The position numbers and the translations under genes are program-made. A DNA stretch of 64,000 nucleotides from Nemertoderma westbladi (lineage: Eukaryota; Xenacoelomorpha; Nemertodermatida; Nemertodermatidae): contig JAUCBJ010004262.1 in assembly GCA_032718475.1 (NCBI GenBank), positions 1 through 64,000 of the forward strand, read 5' to 3'. Positions 53,773 to 64,000 of this stretch are shown one piece after another. The notes under the pieces are model-generated. The model searched no databases and had not been told where the DNA came from. It saw nothing but the letters and a program-made list of their open reading frames with translations. Numbering within the stretch: the first letter of the stretch is position 1; each line of letters begins with the position of its first letter.

Positions 53773-55901
53773 TATAAGAGATGTATAGAGATATATAACT
53801 TTCTAAAATTCGGCAATAACTAACTATACATCAGTTGTAAATTGCGTATTCGGAACGCGTATCTTCGAAGTGTTGAAATATTGTATTAACTGAATCACGC
53901 CAGGGTGTTGGCACATAGAGCACATTATTAAACAAACACAGTAAAATATAAATTAATATTAATAATAATAATAAAATAATTCAATGTTCTGTAAAATTAA
54001 TAAAACTTTTGTTGCTAGACAATTTTGGCCCAAGATGTTAATGACAGTGTGTTCCTTTGGCAAGTTAAGATATATGGTATCTAGATGCATGTTCTTCACA
54101 GAGTTTACAATGGCAGGACTCATTTGGTTCATGTAAAATCTGGGCTCATGACCTACTATAGTAGGTTATGCTGGGCTGGTCCAGAAATCGGAAGAAATTA
54201 CGTCGTTTTTCTCCGTTTATGTTTTCTCTGTAAATTCTTAGGGCCATTGTCTCTGGAAGGTGGAGTTTTAAGCACGATATCCTCAATTAGTGTTTTCTTC
54301 ATAGAGAGCAATGACCAATCTATTTGATGCTGTTTTATGAAGACCAAGTATTTTCTTAATAAAGGACGTTTTTCACTCTATCAATACAATTGTTTTGTTG
54401 TAAGCTGTTGCCAGATTATTTCACTGTTATTATTGGGTGGATTTTAACTTCGAATATTCGCAGTGCAGTCTTTATCGATAGAAAGCGGGGATCTGTGATA
54501 CTATTAGTTGATGCAAAGGATTTACACTATATGTTTGTGACGTGTTTTTAGTAAAGGTTAGTGTCGCCAGGAACGTTATCCCGAGATAGGTGTTGTTCGC
54601 GCTTTTGAAGACCTTTAGCAGTTTAACCTGCCAAAATTTATATGTCTTTTAGTTAATTAACACACCTTTAGCATACGACAATATTTTATGCTAATAAACA
54701 AAACATTAGCCGAAGCCAGCCCATGCGCGATCATTCACCCGATGGATCTACACCCGGGAGGCTGAATTCGGATGCTTAGATTTTATTATTGCAGTGTAAG
54801 GTTGCAGTGTAAACCTATTGTATTATTCGATAGATCACTAATAATTAATTTCTGACAGATATTATTAACTTTCGGGAAATATTAACAGTTCCTTTAGGAC
54901 GTGGCGCTCTATCTATTTAAACAGAGCTAGGACTTATACTAAACGCAACGATAAGGCTTATGATTAAAGTATAAGTCGCATTCTTTAGGAAATGCTTTGT
55001 TACCAGTCACATCACACTCACAATCATGCACACTATTCTGCCGACCGTCAGTATATTTGATCACACATAAAGAGAACAGCAATTGACTCAGGTAGTGTCT
55101 ACTAAATAACATTAGATTCAATACACACCACATTGATATAAATCGCAATTGTTATATATAGCCCGCCTCTCTAACCTGTAGTGTATCAAGAAAATTGGGA
55201 ATTTTGGGTGATTTATCCGTATTCTCCAAAGAGCAATATTTCCATCAACAAATAGATACAATTAATAACTGACGGTAAATAGCAGTACAAACAATATGAT
55301 TAGTGCAGTTAAATTAAGTGAGGTAACACCGCCGGTAACAGTTATACTTTCTATAATCTAAGCAGTTTTACTAGAGTTCTTAGAGCCGGTGTTTCTGGCT
55401 TAGACAGCAATAACAACAAAGTATCAAGTAAAAACAGTAAGACTGAACACTCTCCTTATGATCGGCCGAAAAGCTACACGTCGACAGGAAAAATCGCTCT
55501 GATTGGCTCAAGCCAAACAAAGAACCATGCATCCAATGGCTGTTTCCATGTCAGCAACCAGCTGTTAGATGTCGTAATATGAATCATCACGGCTAAGCTG
55601 TGAAAGGTAGTTGGTGCATTGCAGGTTTTTTGCCTTACCATGTCCGCCAAAACACGTATATAGCAGAATGACTTTTATGTCCGTTAAAATACCTGTAACG
55701 GTACCTTGCGGGCGAGGGGAATATATATACAGTTAGAGAACCTTTTTAGAGTATTCCAGCGCCTGGGGGGAAACTGGATTGCGAAGCAAAAGGGGCCAGT
55801 TATATCCCACAGAAGCTTTTACACCGCTCCCAGAAAATGGGATTTGAGTCTATAAATATACAAAAATCACAGTTTCTAATATACGTAAATACTCTAAACA
55901 G
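53773..55901. other. Intergenic stretch without supported gene
   Basis: An 80-codon plus-strand frame at 54085-54327 has no recognised motif. The rest is AT-rich. The last part (55700-55901) may be 3' flank of the unknown minus-strand gene that ends at 55902. Confidence 0.4.
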
Positions 55902-56951
55902 TTAGTCTTTCTTGCGCGGACGGCGTTTACGCAGTTTTTTAAAGCTAGCAAGAGTCCTTTTCTCTTTGGGGCGAGCCACTTTACGAGGAGGGCTATAACT
56001 CCTGGGTGAAGGGTGCAATATGATTGCATCAGAAGGTATGGGATTGCGATCGGTATATCCGCCGGTCGAAGTACCGGGTTGATTGACATCAACGTCCGGG
56101 GAGAGGGGTCTAACGGCTTTGAGAGCTCGTTTCAAGACAGCCGCTCTTACGGGTCCTTTACGAGTGGTCTGAACGAGGGCCGTGGGTGGACCATAGGCAG
56201 TTAGAAACTTCCTTGGTTTAATGGTTCTTTCCAACTCGCGTTCGCGGGCTCTGTACTCGTAAGGCCGTCGATATACTTCCTGTAACTCAGGGTGTGAGTT
56301 GACAAATAAGTCTCCATAGGCCGGATCTTGACGGATAAAGTTTATTAAGTTATACGAATTGATGTCACTCGGATTAATGCTCCTGCGGAATTTGCGTACA
56401 TATTTGGTTGAAATACATTCTCCAACGCGCTTCAATAGTTCATAACTTGATAGGCGCGATTTCTGCTCGACGGAGGCAAACAAATATGGATGGAACGCAT
56501 AAACTCCTTCGTAGGCGCGTCCAGGATAATAGCGATGGCGTGAATCACAATGTAAATCAGCGTTCGCTTCCCAAGCTCTGATATAACGTAGTACAATCAT
56601 TTCATCCACGCTCTCTAAATCATGGTTAAAGGGACAATCAAAGCTGGCGTGTCCTTTTAATTGACAATGATGGCATTGAGTCATAAATTGGGGGCAGACA
56701 GCAAAAATGTGCAAATTATTAAGCCGACAATATGCACAATAGATTTTCGTCGACGGTTGCTCGTGGAAATAGGAACAAAGATCGTTGGTGTCCATAGACG
56801 TAATATGGTCTCTCGATGCGCACAGCCGACAACGTTGTCTAGAAACATAATTGGCATGGCGATAATCATACGCAGTAAGACACTGTGGACCTTGATACCA
56901 TTCTAGGCTGTAATCGTAGTCGCTGTTCCGAGCGCGATAGGCTGAATCTCC
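55902..56951 (-). CDS. Unknown protein with Cys/His clusters and basic tail
   Basis: Not recognised. It is open from 56951; the first ATG in this stretch is at 56795, giving 297 codons. Counting the open 52 codons before it, there are three clusters: CRLC...H...C, CAYCRLNNLHIFAVC and CHHCQLKGHASFDC. The last is a CCHC zinc-knuckle spacing. The middle is rich in Tyr/Arg; the C-terminus is Pro/Ser-rich then strongly basic (LASFKKLRKRRPRKKD). This suggests a nucleic-acid-binding protein of gag or nucleocapsid type. In the same frame an ATG at 57065 is separated by a TGA at 56952-56954, so the gene may be damaged, spliced or start internally. GC content is higher than the flanks. Mobile element or virus-derived origin is possible but unproven. 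Confidence 0.5.
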   Translation of the reverse strand, partial: GDSAYRARNSDYDYSLEWYQGPQCLTAYDYRHANYVSRQRCRLCASRDHITSMDTNDLCSYFHEQPSTKIYCAYCRLNNLHIFAVCPQFMTQCHHCQLKGHASFDCPFNHDLESVDEMIVLRYIRAWEANADLHCDSRHRYYPGRAYEGVYAFHPYLFASVEQKSRLSSYELLKRVGECISTKYVRKFRRSINPSDINSYNLINFIRQDPAYGDLFVNSHPELQEVYRRPYEYRARERELERTIKPRKFLTAYGPPTALVQTTRKGPVRAAVLKRALKAVRPLSPDVDVNQPGTSTGGYTDRNPIPSDAIILHPSPRSYSPPRKVARPKEKRTLASFKKLRKRRPRKKD

Positions 56952-57051
56952 TCAGATTCTAGGCATATTGGTTCGTCTTCCCAGTCTGTTACGAATAGAA
57001 TTTTCGTGATCTATTCTCGGTTTATCGTTACGACTCCGCTGGGTATGATAT

Positions 57052-57351
57052 TTAAATAGAACCATTTCCCTTTAGGGTGTCTACATCGTCCGTATCATGT
57101 AAATCGATAGGATGGCCGGTAGTTAAGAAGTCCATATACGTACCATTACGATGCGTATAGCGAGCGGTTAATTTTCGATAGTCCAATTCACGCGTAAGTT
57201 GCTCTTGGGACATCGGCGGTTCGATATAACGACCATCGTCCTCCGTAATAGTCGGATCGGCTTCACCGCGTATCAAGCTATCCACAAACGCTTGTAAAGG
57301 TAGAGTATATCGCTCTCTAATACCAAGGTCATCTTCTATTAATTCCGTCAT
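57052..57351 (-). CDS. Unknown 99-residue acidic protein upstream of the Cys/His frame
   Basis: 99 codons from ATG 57351, acidic (TELIEDDLGIRERYTLPLQA, DTDDVDTLKGN). No family recognised. Its last codons overlap, in another frame, the ATG at 57065 of the following frame, a compact overlapping layout more like a virus or mobile element than a host gene pair. It might be random, but codon content and the shared direction argue for a real relic. Confidence 0.4.
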   Translation of the reverse strand: MTELIEDDLGIRERYTLPLQAFVDSLIRGEADPTITEDDGRYIEPPMSQEQLTRELDYRKLTARYTHRNGTYMDFLTTGHPIDLHDTDDVDTLKGNGSI

Positions 57352-58972
57352 ATCTGCTATCTGAGTTTATTAATATTAGTATGAGTCAATATTTAGGCAA
57401 GCGGGCGTCGCTGCCTACTAGTCTTTGACCCCGGACAGTGGGTTTCTCAGCGCCGATGTACCGTTGTCGCGGTGTTTGCGCCAACATGTAGCAACAGCAC
57501 GACAACGATAATCGACACAAGTCCCACCACTGTCCGTCCCAAAGGCTTGAATCCACTTGAGGTTATCTCGGTAGAGTTAGGCTACTTTACAATTGCGATT
57601 GGCTACTGTAAACACACTTTAGTAGTATCATTCACCTATAAACGCACAAATTCCATACAATCATTACTTACTGCACACATGCAAGCCATTTTGTCCGTTA
57701 GTCATTGTCTTCCAGAATGTTACGTTATTACTATGTATCCTTGGATACTAATAGTGCGCTATGTATTCTCTTATGCTACGCAATGGGGCAAGCCTTTATT
57801 GTTCCTTTAACTTGCTTCTAATTCTAGCGTGGGTGTTGCCATGGTGACATTATGGAAAACTAGCGGTAGAATTAGGGTAATTCTCATGCATACAGATCTG
57901 GGATGTTATTTAATAGTAATTCTTTAATTGTCAATATCCTCTTTATGCATGATTTTATAAATTTTATCGGCTATTGACTATATGTTGGAGATTCTCACAC
58001 TCTAATACACTCAATATGAATCTCCGCTCCCATGATCTATTAATTCCTGGAATTTTGGGAATGTTATAAATTGCACAAAATGACAATTTATGAAATTCAT
58101 TTGAATATGAATTTAAATTTATTCCCGTGAATTTTATTATTTGATGTTAAATTGACACAAATTTTATTCCAGAGCATATCTGGGGACTTAGGATCCTTAA
58201 TTCTATAAAATAGTCCTTCTAAGAATATCGGTAAATACTGCGATATCTTAATTGACTAGAAATTTTAAAGGATCGGGATTTTACAGATTTTAATAAATAT
58301 TAAATTAATATTTAGGATGGGCACCGATTTATTCCAGAACTTGTCTGGGGACGTTAACCACTGATTCTAGAATTTGTCTTTCAAGTATATCGGTGGGTGC
58401 CACGATATCTTAATCGACTAGAATTACAGATGGTCAAAAGTTTAACAAATTTATTTGCGATTTACGCTACTGTTAGAGGGACATCACGCTACTATATGTA
58501 TTATTTGTTATAAGGTAGAAGAGCAATATCGCACGAAGCAATGTCAGTGTGAAGAGGCAAGTCGTTTCCAAGGTCTACCCAGAGCTTGGTTTAGCCGAGA
58601 CACGAGGATCTGAACTTTGCATTCCTAATACTCTGCCTACCAATAATACTTAAATATAGTAGTGGCTTTATTGTACTTTAAGAAGTACTGACATGTCATC
58701 TTACTATAGTCTCGCATTTATAATATAATACGGACAGTAAGGAAAGAGAAAATAATTACTTCTTGCCGTCGCACTAAATATATATTATAAGTAATTATGT
58801 ACGTAATAAACACTAATATATTGCACTAATCTACTAAATAATCACTAAAATAACATTCTACTAAATAAAATTAAAGAAAACGATTATAATAAAATTACAT
58901 AATAATACATACATAAATATAAAATAAAAACAAATATAAAATGATATAGTCACACGCCCACTCCACATGCTA
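57352..58972. other. AT-rich stretch with a 165-bp imperfect tandem duplication
   Basis: 58152-58266 and 58319-58426 share TTTATTCCAGA, TGTCTGGGGAC-like and GATATCTTAATCGACTAGAA blocks, period about 165 bp. No LTR recognised next to the BEL frame. A 112-codon plus-strand frame at 57472-57810 has no motif. Confidence 0.5.
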
Positions 58973-61900
58973 TCACGTTATGGAGTCCCTAGATATTTGT
59001 CGGATTAGGGAAGTGGTCGTAGGAAGAGTATCTTGCCTTCCATGGTTTCGGGACAGTTTTCGGTCTCTTTCCAGTAAACCTAAACGACTAGCTGGGCGAT
59101 TGAGTTGTTGTGTTACTTTCTCCGCTCCCTTGGCCTGTCTACTCTCCGCCGTGGTAAGATGAGGAGGCCATTCTTCTTCTTCTTTACTTAAGAAGTCGGA
59201 TCCACCTAACCGGCCTGGAGTATCTATCAGTTCTTGAGGAGTTGCACCTCTGGAAGCGATGTCGGCTGGATTAATCGTCCCAAGGCAATGTCTCCATTGA
59301 TCTACATTGGAGTTAATATCGTCATTATCTGAGGAGTATGGTGTTCCCTCAGTTGGATCGTCCACATCACTGCTCTCCACTTCCCCCTTTACTTGGTATA
59401 CCTGTTGTTGAGGTAATCTCTCTTTGAGAGTTCTACGGGAAGGGCCAGTGAAGTACCAACCTACTCTAGTTCTTACCGCATAGGTTTGCAGTGGCTGCGG
59501 TTGAGCAGGCCGTTTCTCCAATGTCTCGAGCGCCTCATGCGCGTTTTGGCCGATGAGTATTTGCACTCCAGGATAATCTGTCTGGAATCGAGGTATCTTA
59601 AGATGTTGGATGCTCTCATCCTCGTCCCAATTATAAAGGTCTGCTTGGGTAGTAGCGAAGTTCTTTATAGCCACCATTTTTACTGACCTTATACTTTGTG
59701 CTCCTAATTTATCCTGGGGGGTGGACAACTCACCTACATAGTAATCTGCCGTTATGGTAGATTTCCAAACCTGTATAATTCCTGACATATTCAATTTAGT
59801 CCGGAACTTGGGTTGTCCAGCAAAGATATCTTCGGCTAGTTCTTGATCGATGAATGTTCCTGTGCTGCCGGAGTCAAGTAGGGCGTTCACTATGTAACTC
59901 TTGTTGGGACCATGAACTCGAACTTGCACTACAGGAAATTCTCTTATTCCTATGTTGGAAGTTGGAACTTTCCAAGATGGTTGTTTGTCAAAAGGAGTTG
60001 GAGTAAACTCGTCAGTGTCCTTTTCATCCGTAAGTGCTCGATACACTGTGGTATTTATTAGATAACAGGATTCGTTGGCATCGGAGAATTCGTCTGTATA
60101 GAATCCTTCCCACTCAGAACCTTGGTCAGTGTCGTTCACATCACTGAATTGGACATGTAGTTCGGGCTCACTTACCTGACTCGGGTTGTCTCGTTCGAAC
60201 TCACTGTGTAACAAGATGTGATGTTTCGCGCCACACTTTGCACACTTTACGTCGGAGTAACAGGTTCGCCGTTGGTGTCCTGATCTGAGGCAATTATAGC
60301 ATAGCCGCTTATTCCACAGGACTGTACGTCTGTCTACAGGGGATTTCTTTAGAAATTCAGCACACGCACTCAAACGGTGAGGCCCGTCGCACAGCGCACA
60401 TTTTGGTTTGATGTTACTCACCTTAACTTGGTTAACGTTATGCACTCTCGTTCTTTCTTCGGGCTTTCTTCCGTGAATTCTCTTAGGAGACGTAGGAGGA
60501 GTTGTTGTTACCTGTTCTCTCCTGTCACTGGTTCGAGACTTGTATTTACTTACGTCTTTATAGGTCTTGTTGTCATAGTAAGATTTTGCTGTGTCTTTCC
60601 CGCTGTCCTCTTCTTGAGAAGCTTGGCTTTCGCCGTCGTCAGTATAACACACTGGTATTATCCTTCTCCTAGAATCGGGTTTCTCACTTACCTTATTTTC
60701 CGATGTTTTCTCTCTGGCCTGCCTTATGAGTTGTAATTTTACTTCACTATCTAAGAAAGACATGAGATCAGCCATGGTAGGACTTCGTCGTTGTTGTTCA
60801 TTCATGTACAACACTTTCTTGTCCCAGCGTGTACATACTCCACCCTTTGGTAAAGTAGAGACTACGGCTCCAATAACCATGGAACTCTGATATTCATGCG
60901 ACTTACCTAACCAGTCCAGTTGTCTACAGATCTCTTGAATTTCATCGGAAAACTCTATAATCCCACTACTAAGGAAGTGTCGGGGGGCTACTAATTTTGC
61001 ATACAAATACTTAGCTATGTTATCTTTGTTACCATACCTGATGTTTAATGTATCCCAAACTTGTCTTAATCCATCTGGATGTCCAATAAACTTTAACGCC
61101 ATTAACTTGGGAGGTCCTTCCAAACACTTGATGAGGAATCTAAGTTTCTCTCCGTTGGATAGTACAGAATTCTGTATGCTATCTTTGTAATATTCGTTGA
61201 AAGGTAACCATTTCATCTCATCTCCATTGAATTTGACGATCTCTCCCACTTTGACCGCTTGGCGGGCTTCTGTTCTAGCCATCTGACGCGTAAAACTTTC
61301 TTGGGCCATCGTGTTATTTAATATCGAATTATCGGTATACAAATTTCTCGGATCATTATCAGGTCTATAGGGAATATCATTAATAACAGGTCTATAATCA
61401 CCCTTAATAGGGTTTGTTATAGGAGTTTCAACTTCACTAGCAGTATAGATGCGTGTAGGCTCCACACCTTGCGCATGTAATACTTCAGACCTAACGGGTT
61501 GACACAATGTTACAGGGGGTATTGGTATGCCCTTTTGTATATTGACTAATTTGTCGCGTTCTAGCGCGATACTTTGCTGCACTTCTTGCAACTCTGCTCT
61601 ACCTTCCCTCACTGTTCCCTTAAGTTGGTGGACAGTCTCCTGCATCTGTCCCAGCAGGAGATTCATCCCCCGCCGTCCCTCCTCCACCCACTCAACCGCC
61701 GAAGCGGGAGTCGCCAACATAGTAGCGGGCTGACGCGGGACGACGGGAGACAAATTATTGATTTCTCTCTCTGCTATCTGGACAGGGGTATTCTCTTGGA
61801 CTGTTCCACCGGGTACAGGCAGTGTAGTACTATGTAAAGGGAATTTAGAGTTAAGCTCTGGAAGTGCAGGGGTCTCTAGCACAGAAGTGACTTTGGGAAC

Positions 61901-63232
61901 AACAGGCCTAATTATTTCAGGTTCATCGACTATAGTAGGGAGTCTTTTGACCTGGATAAATTGTTCTATGGGTTCTGCACTACCTAAGTCTGTGCTAGTT
62001 AGCTGTCTTTTAACAGCTGGGGGCAAATCAGGCAATTTGCGACGGTGAGATGTCTTTCTACGCCTACTGAGACGAGATCTATTTCTTCTGCCTTCAGGAT
62101 CGGTGGTCTCGCCTTCCTCCGATGATGTGTATCCTTGGCGTTTGGGAGTAGATCGACTCATCATCTGCATTTGACTAGCAGTTAACTGTTTATTTATGCT
62201 GTCTTGCGTCTCTTGAAGATGTTCCAACCCCATTTGGGTGGTCTCTTCAGACGCTCTCTGTTCTGCTTCTGCCAATGCCATTGCTGCTGCTGCTTTTGCT
62301 GCTTCCACTGCCGCTGCCGCTTTTCTGTCTGCTTCTGCTATTGCTTCTGCCGCCTTTCTGTCTGCTTCTGCCACTGCTTCTGCCGCCTTTCTGTCTGCTT
62401 CTGCTATTGCTTCTGCCGCCTTTCTGTCTGCTTCTGCCACTGCTTCTGCCGCCTTTCTGTCTGCTTCCTTTCTGTTCTCGTTGTCTGCTTCCTTTCTGTT
62501 CTCGATTAGTTTTCTCTTTACTTGTTCTTCTTGGACTCTAACGAGGCGGAGTTTTTCATCACATTTAGCTTGTTCTGCAGCTAACATTTCCGCATCGATT
62601 GCGTCCAACACAAGCTTGGTTCCTTCACTATTAGGGCGAAGTCCAGACAGTCGTCTCCTCAACTCTTCGTCTCCTACGAATCGCTGATAGTCTGACAGAT
62701 AGATGTCAATGGCATCTCTAGTTCGTGGCTTCTCTGCTGCTGTTAATTCGCTTTCCACTTCGCTTTCCACTTCGCTTTCCACTTGGCTTTCCACTTCACT
62801 TTCCACTTCGCTTTCCACTTGAGAAGAAGTGGCGTCGGTTGATTCTTCAAAGGTTGGCCGCTCATCATAAACCGTATCCGCCATCTTCGCTCCGCGTTCG
62901 GGCGTCCGCTCAACAGTCTCCGAACTACTGGAGCTATCGGGCTGCTGGGAACTAGGTTCTTGGCTAGGATGTCGCTGCTGTTTGACAGCTGCTTCCTGAT
63001 CCCGCTTAACTTGGGCCCGAGTGCCTATGGCAGACCTACGGCGCTTCACTAACTTCGCAAATTGCGAAATCGCTTCTACCAACCTAGGTTCTGACACAAC
63101 TACTGCAGGGGTTGCCCTTCTTACAGTAGGAGGGGTCTCAGACCTCGGTCTGGGATTCTCTACACTTTGATCTGAGAAACAGGCTGTTGTTTCTAAAAGA
63201 CTATCTGACAGAGTTTGCCTTGTGTCAGCCAT
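58973..63232 (-). CDS. BEL/Pao retrotransposon gag-protease frame, pol deleted
   Basis: 1,419 codons from ATG 63232 without a break. N-terminal Ser/Glu repeats (VESEVESE) precede a coiled-coil of five 14-residue repeats (EADRKAAEAVAEADRKAAEA, about residues 245-320). A BEL/Pao gag domain (FNGDEMKWLPFNEYYKDSIQ, about 667-750) is followed by three Cys/His knuckles (CALCDGPHRLSAC, CYNCLRSGHQRRTC, CAKCGAKHH; 945-1000) and a retropepsin-like protease with ALLDSGSTGTF near 1116. After the protease the frame jumps to WRHCLGTINPADIASRG, the end of the RNase H region, so reverse transcriptase and most of RNase H are missing in frame; no integrase follows. LTRs not seen. It could be a non-autonomous element or a retained gag gene. 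Confidence 0.92.
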   Translation of the reverse strand: MADTRQTLSDSLLETTACFSDQSVENPRPRSETPPTVRRATPAVVVSEPRLVEAISQFAKLVKRRRSAIGTRAQVKRDQEAAVKQQRHPSQEPSSQQPDSSSSSETVERTPERGAKMADTVYDERPTFEESTDATSSQVESEVESEVESQVESEVESEVESELTAAEKPRTRDAIDIYLSDYQRFVGDEELRRRLSGLRPNSEGTKLVLDAIDAEMLAAEQAKCDEKLRLVRVQEEQVKRKLIENRKEADNENRKEADRKAAEAVAEADRKAAEAIAEADRKAAEAVAEADRKAAEAIAEADRKAAAAVEAAKAAAAMALAEAEQRASEETTQMGLEHLQETQDSINKQLTASQMQMMSRSTPKRQGYTSSEEGETTDPEGRRNRSRLSRRRKTSHRRKLPDLPPAVKRQLTSTDLGSAEPIEQFIQVKRLPTIVDEPEIIRPVVPKVTSVLETPALPELNSKFPLHSTTLPVPGGTVQENTPVQIAEREINNLSPVVPRQPATMLATPASAVEWVEEGRRGMNLLLGQMQETVHQLKGTVREGRAELQEVQQSIALERDKLVNIQKGIPIPPVTLCQPVRSEVLHAQGVEPTRIYTASEVETPITNPIKGDYRPVINDIPYRPDNDPRNLYTDNSILNNTMAQESFTRQMARTEARQAVKVGEIVKFNGDEMKWLPFNEYYKDSIQNSVLSNGEKLRFLIKCLEGPPKLMALKFIGHPDGLRQVWDTLNIRYGNKDNIAKYLYAKLVAPRHFLSSGIIEFSDEIQEICRQLDWLGKSHEYQSSMVIGAVVSTLPKGGVCTRWDKKVLYMNEQQRRSPTMADLMSFLDSEVKLQLIRQAREKTSENKVSEKPDSRRRIIPVCYTDDGESQASQEEDSGKDTAKSYYDNKTYKDVSKYKSRTSDRREQVTTTPPTSPKRIHGRKPEERTRVHNVNQVKVSNIKPKCALCDGPHRLSACAEFLKKSPVDRRTVLWNKRLCYNCLRSGHQRRTCYSDVKCAKCGAKHHILLHSEFERDNPSQVSEPELHVQFSDVNDTDQGSEWEGFYTDEFSDANESCYLINTTVYRALTDEKDTDEFTPTPFDKQPSWKVPTSNIGIREFPVVQVRVHGPNKSYIVNALLDSGSTGTFIDQELAEDIFAGQPKFRTKLNMSGIIQVWKSTITADYYVGELSTPQDKLGAQSIRSVKMVAIKNFATTQADLYNWDEDESIQHLKIPRFQTDYPGVQILIGQNAHEALETLEKRPAQPQPLQTYAVRTRVGWYFTGPSRRTLKERLPQQQVYQVKGEVESSDVDDPTEGTPYSSDNDDINSNVDQWRHCLGTINPADIASRGATPQELIDTPGRLGGSDFLSKEEEEWPPHLTTAESRQAKGAEKVTQQLNRPASRLGLLERDRKLSRNHGRQDTLPTTTSLIRQISRDSIT

Positions 63233-64000
63233 GTTTGATTGTACAGTTGAATGCCTACTGCTATATTACAGTTAAAGCAAGTCTAGTAATTCAGTATCAC
63301 TGTTAGCCTAATAATTAATTACCAATACTGCTACTCAGTGTAGCGTGATATATATATATAATATATTAGAATACCGGTATGCTTATAGTATATATAAGTA
63401 TTATTACAGACTAGCTTTGTCACAGAATACCGGTATATAAATTTAGCACAAATATATATAAATATATAATAGGCCTATAGTGAATACCGGTATACAGCTT
63501 ACACTTATAGTATATATAAGTATAATTACGGACTAGATTAATTACAGAGTACCGGTATGATTTCAGCTCAAATTTATAGAGATAAATATAATAAGCCTAT
63601 GGTAAATACCGGTATGTCAATTATCAATTATTTTAGAATAATTGAATTTCTGAATATTTTAGGGTTACTTAGTTACTTTAACTTACTTTATTACCGTTAT
63701 TTAAGCAGTAGTCCAACTGATATTGAGACCTAGTTGTCGTATGGCAGGCCTACTATTTATAAATCGTTTGATTTGATTTATAATATTTATATACCCGTTT
63801 AAATGGGTTTTTTGTCAATATTTGAAATAAATGTTATTATTTCTGGGGGGTCACTACACAGAAGCTGTGCGCTCTCAGTGAAGTGCTATTTATTTGACAC
63901 TAAAACTGATAATTCTAATTTACCTAAGTTACTTAATACTACAAATTACTTACGATACGGGTGAGATTAATTCTCTAATTAAACACAACAAAAATATTAC
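63233..64000. repeat. AT-rich flank with ACCGGTAT tandem repeat
   Basis: ACCGGTAT occurs at 63373, 63429, 63486, 63551 and 63608 inside two tandem copies of a roughly 115-120-bp unit (with TTATAGTATATATAAGTAT and AATAGGCCTATAGTGAA blocks). It lies 5' of the BEL frame. A 5' LTR, if any, would be here or beyond the window edge; I could not define one. Confidence 0.65.

Noticed and set aside
54085..54327. 80-codon plus-strand ORF
   Set aside because: No recognised motif, partners or conservation evidence.
62204..62687. Plus-strand Cys/Ser/Ala-rich ORFs
   Set aside because: Antisense shadows of the coiled-coil repeats in the BEL gag frame.
57352..63232. LTRs of the BEL element
   Set aside because: I compared 57.8-58.97 kb with 63.23-64.0 kb and saw no matching direct repeats; the 5' LTR may lie beyond the window.

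Overview
The window is AT-rich animal DNA. Evidence for a metazoan: a multi-exon phosphoinositide phospholipase C gene with GT-AG introns, BEL/Pao and RTE-like retroelements, tRNA-derived SINEs, MITEs and many satellites. It is most likely an invertebrate or basal deuterostome; I cannot name the species.

The backbone is one gene on the minus strand: a phospholipase C of the eta (PLCH) type. I assembled it exon by exon from splice signals, reading phase and family motifs. Its 17 exons run from an ATG at 45711 down to 1055, and the gene leaves the window on the left. Order: PH domain (exons 2-3), degenerate EF hands (4-6), catalytic X half (7-9), acidic/basic X-Y linker (10-12), Y half (12-14), C2 domain (14-16), basic Ser/Arg tail (17). 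All 16 junction phases agree and no exon has an internal stop. The total is about 956 codons.

Its introns hold nearly everything else. Intron 16 (1250-11061) carries a 7.1 kb array of 33-bp units. Intron 15 (11200-14475) is almost entirely a 22-bp array. Intron 13 (15156-25195) holds a complete intronless serine carboxypeptidase gene on the opposite strand, a palindromic minisatellite element, a 315-bp satellite with CTCF-like sites and a second 33-bp array. Intron 6 holds an intact RTE-like LINE inserted into an older copy of itself. Intron 5 holds a Tc1/mariner-like non-autonomous element, and intron 1 a foldback repeat.

Right of the gene (45.7-64 kb) lie AT-rich DNA with long poly-G runs, a TTAA-flanked element with G-run ends, a second, broken LINE copy between perfect 51-bp direct repeats, two overlapping unrecognised reading frames (one with Cys/His clusters), and a 1,419-codon BEL/Pao gag-protease frame that has lost reverse transcriptase and integrase.

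The most unusual pattern: the arrays in introns 13 and 15, and a short duplication in intron 1, start exactly at the 5' splice site, and each unit carries a copy of that splice donor. This looks like repeated tandem duplication seeded at exon-intron boundaries.
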